Positions 34,241 to 45,420 of a stretch of DNA of 64,000 nt are shown piece by piece (within the stretch, counting starts at the first letter, position 1; each line of letters begins with the position of its first letter). The translations under genes were made by a program, and so were the position numbers. Origin of the DNA: Tridacna crocea (lineage: Eukaryota; Mollusca; Bivalvia; Cardiida; Cardiidae); the NCBI GenBank assembly GCA_943736015.1, contig OX031072.1:16023501-16087500 (forward strand), read 5' to 3'. The notes beneath the pieces are model-generated. The model worked only from the letters and a program-made list of their open reading frames with translations, was not told where the DNA came from and made no database searches.

Positions 34241-34345
34241 TCTTGGTCCGTATTTACCAAGTGTTCAAGATTGTATTCCGTCTTATGCTCCAGAGTTTTC
34301 TATATTCTAAAATAACACTATCTCTGATTGGCTCAACCAAATGGT
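34241..34345. repeat. Family G element, left half, interrupted by a family A element
   Basis: TTGGTCCGTATTTACCAAGT and CTGATTGGCTCAACCAAAT match the left half of the complete element at 61,394-61,580. The right half is not found beyond the adjoining family A element. Confidence 0.55.
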
Positions 34346-34574
34346 TTAACTCTTTACCACACGAGAAAATTTTAGACTGGTCCAAATTGAAAGCATTTGC
34401 AGACGATAAAATAAAGGTGACTGAAAAATTGAAATTCGTTCTGGGAAGGGTAGAAAACAATGTGGGAAAAGGAGAAAATGCTGGTCACCAGCATTTTCTT
34501 CTTTTCCCACAGTGTTTTCAAAAGGCTTCTTTCTCAGGGGTGTCTAAAGTAGGGATTGTGTGGTAATGGGTTAA
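34346..34574. mobile_element. Family A TTAA element, complete
   Basis: TTAA lies at 34,346-34,349 and 34,571-34,574. Inverted termini TTAACTCTTTACCACACGAG and ATTGTGTGGTAATGGGTTAA. The hairpin AGGAGAAAATGCTGGTCACC with complement is nearly perfect. Length 229 bp. Confidence 0.8.
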
Positions 34575-34659
34575 TTAAACAGAAATTTTGATAACTTCTA
34601 ATTACAAAACAGGACTAACGTTAGTATTTTCATGTAAATTATTTATTTTACTGGTGCTT

Positions 34660-35640
34660 CGATTGAGAAACAAGTTCTTGCAACTTGTACTAATTTCTCT
34701 CGAATCTGCCTCGTGGAAACTACGCCAGAACTCGCAATGAATGTGTGGGCCAATGCACAGTTCCAAAATTGACACCCTCCCCAGGATATTGAACTCTGGA
34801 CCTTATGGTAGTTCGGTTACGGAGTGCTGACCAAATACAGCTCTATTTTCGTTTTTCGCGCGTGTGTGCGACAAGAAAATTCGTCATGGCTGTATGACAT
34901 TCCAAACAAGGGGAAATATGTGATAAAAATTGACCTTAACCCATTACCACACAATCCCTACTTTTGACGACCCTGAGAAAAAAGCCTTTGGAAAGTATTG
35001 AAAGTTTTGGTCGATATTGTCAATGAAGAATATTTTTGTTCAATTATATATTTACATTTCATCCTCTGGTGGATGAAAAATAGGTATCAACGTAATTAAA
35101 CTCAGAAGCAGGTGTGATATACATTACACTGAACAACATCAATTCAAACACCGTTCTAAAAGCCTTTAACCCATCACCACACAATTCCTACTTTTGACAC
35201 CCCTGAGAAAGAAGCCTTTAGAAAACATTGTGGGAAAAGGAGAAAATGCTGTAACCAGCATTTTCTCCTTTTCCCACAATGTTTTCTACCCTTCACTAAA
35301 CAAATTTCAAATTTTCAGTCACTTTTATCTTGTCGTCTGCAAATGCTTTCGATTTCGACATACTTACAATTTTGTCGTTTGGTAATGAGTTAATATAATT
35401 AAATCTCTGTTACCTGTATCAGCCATGTGTATTTATACACTATAATATCAAAATCGCACAAAAATCTTAACTACACTTTGCCCAAGAGTCCCTGTTAGCG
35501 TTGTAGTACGCAGATTCCATTCTAAACAGAAATTGTTGATGCACCAAAGTCAGAGGGATCGAAATAGTATCATTTGGCTTAAAGTACTGGAAATATAAAT
35601 ATTCTTCATTGATAATATCGACCAAAACTGTCAATGGCCA
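34660..35640 (+). repeat. Dispersed duplication shared with 44,870-45,420
   Basis: Shared blocks include AACTCGCAATGAATGTGTGG, GGTTACGGAGTGCTGACCAA, AATTCGTCATGGCTGTATGA, then GCACCAAAGTCAGAGGGATC and GCTTAAAGTACTGGAAATAT. Here it is lengthened by a complete family A element at 35,166-35,393 and a partial one at about 34,937-35,000. The left part looks intergenic; the right part is the 3' tail of a minus-strand LINE. Confidence 0.7.
35166..35393. mobile_element. Family A TTAA element, complete
   Basis: TTAA lies at 35,166-35,169 and 35,390-35,393. Hairpin GGAGAAAATGCTGTAACCAG with complement. Termini TTAACCCATCACCACACAAT and CGTTTGGTAATGAGTTAA. Confidence 0.8.
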
Positions 35641-36140
35641 TTTACAAAATGATAGAATATGGCAAAGACAAACATATACCAATTCAAAAGCATCATAATT
35701 AACACATACAAAAAAAGATACAAAGTTCTTAAAGACTACAATAGGGATTGATGTCAGGAACAACAATAGTTTGAATGACTTAAACACGAATGGAATAACT
35801 TTCTGAAAGATATTTACAAATAGAAAACTAAAGTTGTCATTTTTGACGATGACATTAATTTAACAAAATAATTAGTACTCGGCCTTTCTTGATATACATC
35901 CAATGTGTTTTCGTCTCAAATTGCTCATATTTTGGACAGCAAAGCAAAAATTGATATTCGTCTTCAACAACTGGTGAAGAGCAAATTTTACAATGTCTAT
36001 CATCATGTATATAGTACATATACAAAACAAGATATAGCACTTCAACAAAAAGAGATTCATGACAATTATCCGGAAAAAAAACAAGATACATGTATAACAC
36101 TGCAACAAAAAGATATTCATTACAATTGTCAGTCAAAACA
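35395..36140 (-). pseudogene. Non-LTR retrotransposon 3' tail, decayed
   Basis: The minus-strand frame starting near 36,136 reads HCKICSSPVVEDEYQFLLCC, PKYEQF, which is the zinc-knuckle segment near the C-terminus of molluscan L1-like reverse transcriptases. Downstream (lower coordinates) the frame is broken by stops, and the 3' UTR is shared with 45,180-45,420. The reverse transcriptase domain is absent. Function is lost. Confidence 0.55.
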
Positions 36141-36737
36141 CAAGATATAGAACTGTAACAAAAAGATATTCATAAAGTAGAAAAGAATAGAATGATGATA
36201 GTAGATAGCCAAACCAATAGACCACTTTGATGTCACGACAGACAGAAAAGAATGTCATCCGGAACATTTGCAGTAATATGACTGCGTGTACATTATATTT
36301 TCAATGTGTATTTCAAGGAACTCAGCATATAAAATCAGCGCTTTACCACAACATCCAGAATTTTATTGACCCTGTGAAAAAAAGCTTTTCGCAAACACTG
36401 TAGAAAAAGGGGAAAATGCTGTTATACCCTTCCCAAATCCAGCTCCAATGAAGCTGACGCTCTACCTCAGAACCACAGAAACCGCTGATCAGTCATTATC
36501 GAGAATGATGGTTAAATACGAATACTGCTACCATAGTTTCATGCAGTAGGTTTGCCATTGTCACAATTTCTATTTAATCGTGAACTTAGCTATGGTTGAT
36601 AACGGTTTTATCTTGGCTTGTTCGATTCTCGCTAGATAAGTGGTGACGCCTTCATGAATTTAATGAATGAATTAATTAATTAATTGATTAATTAATAGAG
36701 TTTTTCGTCATACTACATGATAGTGCATATACTGAAA

Positions 36738-37412
36738 ACGACATGTGACACACTTACAATCTCTCACAAAAGGCATCTTCAGCTGTCATTGAATGTTACT
36801 TAATACCCCCGCCAGGCCATTGGCAGAAAAAAGTGTCAAGTTCAAGGGGAGATAATTGCTCAGCCGGGAAAAGTTGACACTTAAAAATTATGTCTTGCAA
36901 ATCTTCAATATATTTTCAAGATATGTGCAAGGAAAACTGTAGGAGGAGTTCGCGACACAAAATTACTAGTATATTGTACACAGACGGATGGACGGACACA
37001 CAGATAGGCTGATTCCGGTATACCCCTGAAAACATTCATTTTTGCTAGGGCACAATAACATACGACATGTGACACACTCACAATCTCTCACATACATCTT
37101 GCAAAAGCTAAATAACCTACGACATGTGGCACACTCACAATCTCTCACATACATCTTGCAAAAAGCTAAATAACCTACGACATGTGACACACTCACAATC
37201 TCTCACATACATCTTACAAAAGCTAAACAACCTACGACATGTGACACACTCACAATCTCTCACATACATCTTGCAAAAAGCTAAATAACCTACGACATGT
37301 GACACACTCACAATCTCTCACAAACATCTTGCAAAAAGCTAAATAACATACATGTGACACACTCACAATCTCTCACATACATCTTACAAAGGCTAAATAA
37401 CCTACGACATGT
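36738..37412. repeat. 58-bp tandem repeat interrupted by an interspersed element
   Basis: The unit of 58 bp contains ACATGTGACACACTCACAAT and CTCTCACATACATCTTGCAA. Six or so copies lie at 37,070-37,412 and a single partial copy at 36,738-36,775. Between them, 36,796-37,030 is an unrelated element running from AATACCCCCGCCAGGCCATT to GATTCCGGTATACCCCTG, with the ACGGATGGACGGACA run often seen in bivalve repeats. Confidence 0.75.
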
Positions 37413-37574
37413 GAATAACTCAGCGTTTTGTCAGTCCCCAAAATCGTATTGAAAACATCGAGTACATTTAGTACTCGACCTTGTATAAGGTCGTGACTTC
37501 AGTACTTCTGGTACTTTCATTATAAAAGATGGCTTGAGAGCGTTACTGCCGTCAAGTTAAATCATACTAATAAA

Positions 37575-37830
37575 TGAGGCGTGCCATGTGAAAAAGAGGT
37601 TTAATCCATCAGCAAAAAGTATCGACCCATGTCAGCCTGCGCATTTCGCGCAGGCTGATATGAATCGAAACTTGTTGCATTTTGTAATTTTTCTGCATGT
37701 CAATGTACTTTTCTACATTCATATTCTGTTGACGGTTGGATGAAATGGATCGTAAGGATATATAATTATAAGATGATATGCTTAGTATAAAAACAACACG
37801 GAGATGCATTAAACTGCTTAAACATAGAAC
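37575..37830. repeat. Family D element, 3' end eroded
   Basis: CCATGTGAAAAAGAGGTTTA, ATCGACCCATGTCAGCCTGC, GCATTTCGCGCAGGCTGATA and GGAGATGCATTAAACTGC follow the family order. The last 20 bp are lost. Confidence 0.65.
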
Positions 37831-37835
37831 ATAAT

Positions 37836-38063
37836 TTAACCCTTTCCAAAACGACAAACTTTAGACTCTTCCAAACTGAAAGAGTTTGCAGACGACAATT
37901 TTAACTTTCATAACAATGGCAGAAAATCATCCAAAGGGGTGGAAAACACTGTGAGAAAAGGAGAAATTGCTCGTTACGAGCAATTTCTCCTTTTCCCACA
38001 GTGTTTTCAATAGACCTGTACTGCAGACACGTAAAAACAAGGGCTTGTTTGGGAAAGAGTTAA
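37836..38063. mobile_element. Family A element, CTCGTTACGAG subtype, complete
   Basis: TTAA lies at 37,836-37,839 and 38,060-38,063. Termini TTAACCCTTTCCAAAACGAC and GTTTGGGAAAGAGTTAA. Hairpin GGAGAAATTGCTCGTTACGA with complement. Length 228 bp. A close relative lies at 54,546-54,770. Confidence 0.8.
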
Positions 38064-38807
38064 TTGTTTTCGACATTACTGCTAACGATAATGCATCGTA
38101 TCACGATGAAGATGAAATTCTCTACAACACTTTTTTTTTCTATTACTCTTCTTAGAATGAGTCTTTCAAAGAAGACAGCACTTTAAAGTCAAATGCAATT
38201 AAAAGTCACGGTTGTGTCGACAACTAAGAAAATATAGCAGTCGGAGAATTTGCTCACAATAAGCATTTTCACAATTACAGTACTTTCGAAAACCAACCTG
38301 CAAGAGATACCAAAATACGTCCAAAAGAGGAAAAGTATCACAGGATTACGAGTTTCCAATGACCGTAAGTAAGGGTGTATTTGTAACTATAGCAAGCAAA
38401 AGTGAAATACTGATCAGCAAGATTTTGTTTATATCTATTTTCGTGTTGTTTTTATGCCTTTTTACGACAAAAAATCAATGAACTACAATTAACATATTTT
38501 TACAAATGCTTTCAATACTCGTATAGTCTAAAATTTGGTCGTCCAGAAAAAGAGTTAGGGTATTATCTAAATGGGCACCAACCAATCACATTTCATGTTT
38601 CATGGCGGTTTTTGGCACACCGGATATGATAAATGGCGCCCTTTTACTCGAGATAATGGCGTGCTGTGAACACACTCATAAGTTCATGACCCTGTAAATA
38701 AGTTCAGTTTGTCTAATAGCTGGAGTTAGCCCAAAACAATCTATACCGTTGATAAGTTTACAAAGTTCATGATATCAAATGATACAATGACATTTTGATT
38801 TGATTTG

Positions 38808-39029
38808 AATAACTCTTTACCAGACGACAAAAATTTAGACTGGTCCAAATTGAAAGAAGTTGGGACGGCAAATTAAGTGCACTATGTAATTTGGCTTTGG
38901 AAGGTCTGAAAACATTGCTTGAAAAGGAGAAAATGTTGGTTAGCAGCATTTAGTCCTTCTCATACAATGTTTTCATAAAGGCTTCTTCCACAGGGTCGTC
39001 AAAACTCAGCATTGTATGGTAAAGGGATA
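38808..39029. repeat. Family A element, diverged
   Basis: Left AACTCTTTACCAGACGACAA, hairpin GAGAAAATGTTGGTTAGCAG, right GCATTGTATGGTAAAGGGAT. The TTAA ends are mutated. Confidence 0.6.
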
Positions 39030-39096
39030 TAATTTAATTAGCATCAGTTTTGGGACTACATTGAAAGTTCAAGCACTATCACAAATATCCCATGGT

Positions 39097-39297
39097 TTAA
39101 CCATCCTAAATGAAAGGCTTTTGAAAACATTATGGGAAAAGGAGAAAACGCTGCTAACCAGCAATTTCTCCTTTTCCTAAAATGTTTTCTAACACATTAA
39201 AGATGGAAATAATCTTGTAATTTACATTCATTTTATAGTCTGCAAGTGCTTTCAGTTTGGTCTTGTCCAAAATTTTGTCGTTTCGTGAAGAGTTTAA
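39097..39297. mobile_element. Family A TTAA element
   Basis: TTAA lies at 39,097-39,100 and 39,294-39,297. Hairpin AGGAGAAAACGCTGCTAACC with complement. Length 201 bp, with a deletion in the left half. Confidence 0.7.
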
Positions 39298-39426
39298 ATA
39301 TATCAGTTGACGGGTGACAGATCACTGCCAGAAAACTACTTTTTGTCTTCTTTTCCATATTGCAGCAGATCTTCATAAGAACACTTGTTGCCACAGTTTC
39401 TCTTTTTTTCAGGACAGTCAAGTTTA

Positions 39427-39702
39427 CATGGCCTGCAATACGCGAAAAGGGGCCATTGGGACATTTGCGTAAAGTGTCGTCTTAGATGAGCCTGCGCAGT
39501 CCGCACAGGCTCATCCGAAACGACGCTTTCCGTTTTTATGTGTACTATTTTGTTGTTGTGCACAAGTCTTTAATAACAAAAAATATAATGTAGTCGTAAA
39601 ATGTCGTCTCGGATTATCCTGCTCAGACTGCGCAGGCTGATCCGAAACGACACTTTACGCAGATGTCCGAATGCCCCTTTTTCACGTGTTGCAAGCCATA
39701 TG
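39427..39702. mobile_element. Family E inverted-repeat element
   Basis: Left ATGGCCTGCAATACGCGAAA, right CACGTGTTGCAAGCCATA. Two hairpins: GCCTGCGCAGTCCGCACAGG, and GCTCAGACTGCGCAGGCTGA. About 275 bp. Confidence 0.75.
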
Positions 39703-40149
39703 GATTCATACACGTTTTGTTTGCCGTCAGATCTTGATCCATGCCGTCTACAAAAGAGAATAAGAAAAAAAAAAACTTTTGTTCATTAGGTATCAAAGAA
39801 CAAAGCGCCCAAGGTCTTTCTTAATCATTGCACGACCCCATTAGATATTTTACTTTGGAATATTTCCTTAATTGCAAAACCGATTCCGTGGGAAAGTTTC
39901 TTTTTAATTAAAATATCCTAATTTGTCTAACAACATTTGTTTCATTTTCTCATGAAATCATGATATAATTTTTCCTGAAATGTTATAGATCACTGCCATG
40001 ATTGCCTTTAGTGATATATATAGCGTAACCGAACCATTCGTTGATCTCATAAAGGACTTAATTATTCATTAAGTAGCGTGAAGAAATGGATATATTTTTC
40101 AATGAACTATTTACTTTACGGAGAATCGAAAACTCGACCAAAATCAAAG
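39703..40149. other. No recognisable gene
   Basis: AT-rich spacer. Part of it may be the 3' flank of the adjoining mariner remnant, but no inverted terminus could be identified. Confidence 0.35.
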
Positions 40150-40990
40150 AAAAGGCTCATGTGTAGAGCACTGGATCCCAAAGTAATGTACTTCCGACTG
40201 CATAGCTCCATAAATACCTTTTTCGAATTCAACACCGCGACAGTTCACGTGTTGATTTATTTCTTGGTTTTTCCAATGGCAAGCTTTGATGCAGAATTTA
40301 TCATTCTGCAAAGTTTTACCGTTCCAACGTTTGTTGAGCGAATTTTACCTTCTTCTTTTTTGTTGTTGTTTAAAAAATTGTGTAGGCTGACGAAATAGAA
40401 TTTCCCTTCTGAGTTCTCCAATTTAATGGGAAATGACGTCACTGAAACCTTGGTTACACGTGCTCAAGCGTGCAGTTTGGCGCATAATCTTGATGTAAAT
40501 CTTGATTGACGCCGCCGTTTTGGATGATATGTTAAAAGTGTAGTAATGTATTCGGGGCTCCCGAAAGGGAAACTTCTTTTTACGTTGGTTTTGCCAGTTT
40601 ACATGATATATATGTTCGGGGCATATTATCCAATCAGATCGCAATAAATTTCTTTCTAGTTTAATAATAACAGTGGTGTGTTCTGGGACTGGAGACAGGA
40701 AAATCAAACCACAAGCATGGAAAAATAATGTGCACAATCCCGCTTTACATTTAAAGAACGCAGGGATATTTGGGACCGTTCTCCATTTTGTCCGATCTAA
40801 ACTTTGTTATTCTCTCTTTTCATCTGGCTCGAAAAATGACACCCATGTTTCATCACCCGTTACACTTAAATAACCGTCTTTCATTACAGGTCTCATAACC
40901 TTTTAATAATCCGTCATAATTCTAACGAACCCCTGCCTTTTTTGTGACAAGTCAACAAATGGGGGGATTCAACGTGCACATATCTTCCCG
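40150..40990 (-). pseudogene. mariner/Tc1-type transposase, decayed
   Basis: Read on the minus strand from about 40,990 down, fragments in changing frames follow the order of a mariner-type transposase. They are a stretch before the catalytic core, then MKDGYLSVTGDETWVSFFEP (first catalytic Asp in GDETW), LCTLFFHACG and PVPEHTTVI where FFD.xG is expected (the Asp is His here), NQDLHQDYAPNCT in place of HDNAPxH, and near the end a VNCRGVEFEKG segment like the C-terminal GEYFE. Several frame changes and stops separate these pieces, so no active enzyme is made. Such enzymes cut and paste DNA at TA sites. No inverted terminal repeats were recognised around it. It is a plain DNA transposon remnant, not linked to the small elements nearby by any visible terminus. 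Confidence 0.75.
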
Positions 40991-41044
40991 AGGCTTAAAT
41001 TTTTCTTTAAAAAAGTTGAAAACTGCCGCCCGAACTTATATCAC

Positions 41045-41150
41045 ATATTCCTGCAACACTCAGAAAGGAACTTTCGGGCATTTGCGTAAAGTACCATTTG
41101 GATCAGCCTATCCGAATGCCCCTTTTCACATGTTGCAGGCCATCTGGCAT
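41045..41150. repeat. Family E, internally deleted copy
   Basis: CCTGCAACACTCAGAAAGGA and GGGCATTTGCGTAAAGTACC run almost directly into CCCCTTTTCACATGTTGCAG GCC. Both ends are kept with about 105 bp between them. Confidence 0.6.
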
Positions 41151-41225
41151 CTTCGCTAGCCAAGGTGACGATCACCACGTAGATTTTACTATGATCTATG
41201 TAGTGATCGTCAGCTTAGGCAGTTT
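41140..41225. repeat. Family H short hairpin element
   Basis: CATCTTCGCTAGCCAAGGTG and ACGATCACCACGTAGATTTT face ATGATCTATGTAGTGATCGT and CAGCTTAGGC. A second copy is at 57,615-57,688. The stem is about 35 bp. Confidence 0.65.
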
Positions 41226-41249
41226 ATATGACGCGAAATCGACAGTCGT

Positions 41250-41999
41250 GGTACTTGTTTACCATGGCGTATTAACAACATAACAGGGCATAAGTAGTGA
41301 TAATAGTTGTTATTTTTCATAGGCAGCATGGCATCTCTAACCGTGGTACAGCGTACTGCTGCAAAGTGGTGAGATCATACGACTAGAGATCTTTTTTGTA
41401 AACTTTGTCCACGTCTAAATGGTACATAAGGGTCGTGGCCATCCCTCAATGCACCTTACAGTTCGTTATTAGTAATTTGTGTTAATAAGTGAAAACATTA
41501 ACAACAAATGTAAATACTGATTATAGATTTTTTGCAGATTTTTTTGAAAATATTGTACTCCTATATTGATATGGCTACTGAAATATAAAGCTTTTAACAC
41601 TAGTGACTAATAAAGGTTTCCTGTTCTTAATTGTTTTTTTTTTTTTTAATTATGTGGATTAAAAGCTTATTTTTGTATATAATTGTGATGGGGGAAAAAA
41701 CATATTGTGTGAGAGTTGTGTGAGTGTGTAGTGATCATGGTTCAATGACCAGTGCTGAAACGTAAAAAGCTAAAGGAAAACATAACATAAAGTAGGTATT
41801 CATTTGAGGCTTCAGCACAGCATCATTGTTCCTTTGCATGGGAAAAAAATGCTTTTGGTTACGGTAGGTTTTGACTGATGTATTCTACAATTGCCATGAG
41901 CCTTCGTTCATTTTCATAATTTTTAGAACTTTTAATGATGCTAAGACCATACAAGAGCCTATTTTTCAGGCTAAATAAAGATGGTTAAATATCTTTATT
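41250..41999. other. No recognisable gene
   Basis: AT-rich DNA with T tracts (for example 41,632-41,648). No exon, RNA gene or known repeat is seen. Confidence 0.4.
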
Positions 42000-43190
42000 T
42001 TTACATTTGAATAACTACTTTTTTTTATTTCAAGAATTAATCTGCCTAGTTTCAAATGAATTTGTTTCATTTGAACACAAAAGTGCATTTTGTTTGCTTA
42101 TTGACATCGATTGATTTAAGTAATTAATAAGTATTGAAATACGCTCCCAAATAGGTTTAATATTTTGACATTCATAAAATAAATGTGATTTAGTTTTTTC
42201 ACAACTGTTACAGAAAGAACACGTATTTGTTTCGACCAAGTTCAATAAAACAAGAAGCGAGTTTGTTGGAAGAATCCTGTGTATTATTCATGTTTGAAAC
42301 CACTGGGAGAGTGACAGTTTTTCGTTAATCTTTATCGGAATGTTATATGAGATTTTGTCCATACAAGACTTAATGATTATTTTATGGAAACAGCGGTTTA
42401 TAATTGGGTTATGGAAATCTCGTAATGTTTTATTCTTGTAAGAGATGTCGTGTTCCGCAAACAGCTGTTTAATAGCGCTGATAATGCTATTAAAATCTAA
42501 AAAAAGTTGATTCCTCTATTTATATATAGTATTTTTCGTATCGTTCCACGTTTTACAGCTACCAACTTCATTTAGCATATCTTTAAAATACCATATTCTA
42601 CCACTGTACAGAATATGATTAAAAAAGTTCTTAGAGCCAATCATTATTTTTTCATTATAGAATAGAGGCATATTGATTAGTTCTATCCAATTTGTAAAAT
42701 TACATTTTGACATATATGTCAAAAGTGAGTATAAAATGTCTTTCCAGGGTTCATTTCTCATTATTATTTTACAGAGCTGTTTACAATAATATCACCCAGA
42801 ATAGAATGGTTTATTAACATCGAAAATATTGTTGGTAACTTCGTAGCAATCTTCGTACCATAGGAAATGATTTTTTTAATCCATTTGATTTTCATTTTCA
42901 GGTTATGATTAAATAAGTCAATTATCTTTAAGCCTCCTTCCTCATAATCTTTTATTAGCACTTTTTCTTTAATTTCATTACACACGTTCCGTCTCGTACA
43001 AAGTTGTATAACATTCCACTTATCTTTTCAAAGTATTTATTTGATGAAGACGGTACACTTCATCAGTGAGTTAAGTTAGGTACTAGAATACTTTTTACTA
43101 CGGCTATTTTTCCAGAAAGTGTTTTTTACCGATGTTGTATACAGTTTCTTAAGCTTTGTACTTTTCGTTCAAAGCTAAATTTTACCATTT
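42000..43190 (-). pseudogene. L1/Tx1-like LINE reverse transcriptase, C-terminal fragment, decayed
   Basis: Minus-strand frames read in order, with breaks. First a KWNVIQLCTRRNVCNEIKEK segment, then VLIKDYEEGGLKIIDLFNHN, a W-rich stretch (IKWIKKII), PWKDILYSLLT, NMPLFYNEKIMIGSKNFFNH and IWYFKDMLNEVG; then TCSFCNSCEKTKSHLFYECQ ending in IWERISILI. This order is typical of the region between the reverse transcriptase core and the terminal zinc knuckle (CxFC...HLFxxC) in L1/Tx1-like elements. The endonuclease and catalytic reverse transcriptase domains are absent, as expected of a 5'-truncated insertion. Stops and frame changes lie between the blocks. It sits about 300 bp upstream of the first dioxygenase gene. 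Confidence 0.75.
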
Positions 43191-43496
43191 CTTTCAGATC
43201 AACGTGACACAAAATACCGAGTAACTTGAATTGGGTTTCTCCCCATGATAGTTACCGAAACAGAGAGAATTTTTATCACACAACAGATCAGCAAGTTGCA
43301 AAGCTATCTATAGATGCACACGCTGGAATATCCATCATAAACCCATTCACTTCTACTATGAAAATAATGTCAAAAATGGCGTCATATAAGTGATATTAAA
43401 CGTGTTTGAGACAGGAAAATTCGTAATTGATAAATTATACTGAAAACAAGGGAATTTATGTGATAAATTTTTTTCTGTTTCGTATGAAACAAAAAC

Positions 43497-44495
43497 ATGT
43501 TAACAGATGACAACTGCAAAGACCTTCAAATTAAAGGTTACACGGTGGTACCCGGCCTTCTTACTAACGAAGAATGTGACCTGGCGATTGCGGAGTACCA
43601 GGACTGGCTTTCTCAATTTAAAGATGGCGAGTGGCCTTACTCCTCTAACTCTTTGATACAAAAGTACAATACCGGTCATATGCATCCAACATGGTTCGTA
43701 AGATTGAAATCGAAGAATGTTTTCGCTCAAATATGGAAAACAGATAAACTCTTAACAAGTTTTGATGCTATTGCAATCGGTAGACCGCCGGAAAACGGCC
43801 AGGAGAGTTTTCACCATATGGGACAACATTGGCTACATCTAGACCAGGCTCCAAACCGGCAAGGTCTTCATTGCTATCAGGGTGCCGTCTATCTAGAGGA
43901 AACAGAAGAAGATGATTGGACAATGGAGGTCATGGAAGGGTCACATCTTCACTTTGAAACCTTTTATGCAGAAAATGCACGAGCTAGTATGAAAGCGGCA
44001 TCAAACGAGTATTACGCACTACTTGACGAGGAGGTTATAAGGCTCCGAGCTAAATGTGAGATAAAAAGGGTTCCCGTTCCCAAAGGCGGTATTGTTCTGT
44101 GGGATTCAAGGCTTGTTCATGCCAACGCGAGGCCGAAAAAGGGGCGTGACAATCCCGGAAGATGGCGGTTCTGCGTTTTCGTTGCCATGACGCCAGCGAT
44201 TTGGGCTTCAAAGGACGACATTGAAAGCAAGAGAAAAGCGTATAACGAAGCTATAATGACCAACCATTGGCCATCGCAAGGCGTCCGGATCTTCAGCACG
44301 TCTTTTGTTCCAAGAGACGTTACGTACCAAACGGCCTTACCAGACATAGCAAAGTCCAAAGAAGCACAAATGCTTTCTGGTGTGATACCGTATGATTTCA
44401 AAGACGGGAACCCTACTGGTGAGGAACTCAGACCAAAATGGGTAAATGGTCGTTATAATGGACCTAATGAAAGTAGGCGTTTATTACATTTGTAA
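43497..44495 (+). CDS. PhyH-like 2-oxoglutarate/Fe(II) dioxygenase, copy 1
   Basis: A 332-residue frame without introns, about 93-95% identical by eye to copy 3. The family hydroxylates substrates such as phytanoyl-CoA using Fe(II) and 2-oxoglutarate; the substrate here is unknown. The expected facial triad is present: HLD at residues 114-116 (in HWLHLDQ) and His in LVHANARP near 208. Arginines close behind (NARP, GRWRF) could bind 2-oxoglutarate. Compared with copy 3 it lacks three residues near 269-272. A small net insertion of about five bases just after the NESRR codons shifts the frame, so the protein ends RRLLHL. The DNA that encodes the membrane anchor in copy 3 is still recognisable past the stop (about 44,500-44,560). 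The splice-acceptor AG that precedes the ATG in copies 2 and 3 is absent here. Either a soluble isoform or an early pseudogene. Confidence 0.8.
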   Translation: MLTDDNCKDLQIKGYTVVPGLLTNEECDLAIAEYQDWLSQFKDGEWPYSSNSLIQKYNTGHMHPTWFVRLKSKNVFAQIWKTDKLLTSFDAIAIGRPPENGQESFHHMGQHWLHLDQAPNRQGLHCYQGAVYLEETEEDDWTMEVMEGSHLHFETFYAENARASMKAASNEYYALLDEEVIRLRAKCEIKRVPVPKGGIVLWDSRLVHANARPKKGRDNPGRWRFCVFVAMTPAIWASKDDIESKRKAYNEAIMTNHWPSQGVRIFSTSFVPRDVTYQTALPDIAKSKEAQMLSGVIPYDFKDGNPTGEELRPKWVNGRYNGPNESRRLLHL

Positions 44496-44565
44496 GGATT
44501 CTCATTTCAAGTTTAGCGGTTGTGGGTGTTGCTTTTCTAGTCTATGAATACAGGAAATGGAGATT

Positions 44566-44785
44566 CAACCCTTTGCTAAAAAAACAACAACATTTTATCC
44601 TTTTCGCAAAAAAAGCAAAAAAGCAAAAAAAAAAGCAATCAGAAACTGCAAATTAAATGATGGAAAATGTGTTGACAGGCTAGAAAACACTGTAGTGAAA
44701 AGTGTGTAGTGCTGGTAACCAGCATTTTCTCCTTTTCCCATAATGTTTTTGAAACTTACTCTCCTTGGGGGTCGTCATAAAAGTA
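44566..44785. repeat. Family A element, diverged
   Basis: Left TTCAACCCTTTGCTAAAAAA, hairpin part GCTGGTAACCAGCATTTTCT, right GGGGGTCGTCATAAAAG. An A-rich stretch replaces part of the left half. It lies just 3' of dioxygenase copy 1 and is absent beside copy 3. Confidence 0.5.
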
Positions 44786-44869
44786 AAAATAAAGGCCAAA
44801 TGTGAACATAATGGGCATTTAAATGCTTTTGAATTTACAATGTATATTATACCATTCAAAGTATGTAAA

Positions 44870-45420
44870 TTATTGTCAAGATGACTTTCTCTCGATTGTG
44901 CTCCCTGGAAACTACACCAGAACTCGCAACGAATGTGTGGGCTAATGAACAGTCCAAAAATTGACACCTGCTCCAGGATATCGAACACGGGACCTTGTGG
45001 TTACGGAGTGCTGACCAAATACAGCACTATTATCTTTCCTCAGGTGTGTGACACAAGAAAATTCGTCATGGCTGTATGACATTCAAAACAAGTGGAAACA
45101 TGTGATAAAAACGGACCTTGAATATTTTTATTGTTTTTACCGTTAATGTTTCACATTTTTTGTTTTAGTACTTTTACTTTATTAATAAGGCAGTTACATG
45201 TATTATATTTACATCTCACCTGTATCAGCCATGTCTGATAATACACCATAATCTCTAAATGTCACAAAAATCTAAACTAAACTTTGCCCAAGAGTACCTG
45301 TTACCATTTTAGTACACAGATTCCATTCTTCTAAAAAGAAAATGTTGATGCACCAAAGTCAGAGGGATAGAAATAGTATCATTTTGCTTAAAGTACTGGA
45401 AATATTTACAATCATTTACA
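44870..45420 (+). repeat. Dispersed duplication shared with 34,660-35,640
   Basis: Same blocks in the same order as the first copy (AACTCGCAACGAATGTGTGG, GGTTACGGAGTGCTGACCAA, AATTCGTCATGGCTGTATGA, GCACCAAAGTCAGAGGGATA). It lacks the family A insertion, so it shows the uninterrupted form. Its right part is again the 3' tail of a minus-strand LINE. Confidence 0.7.
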
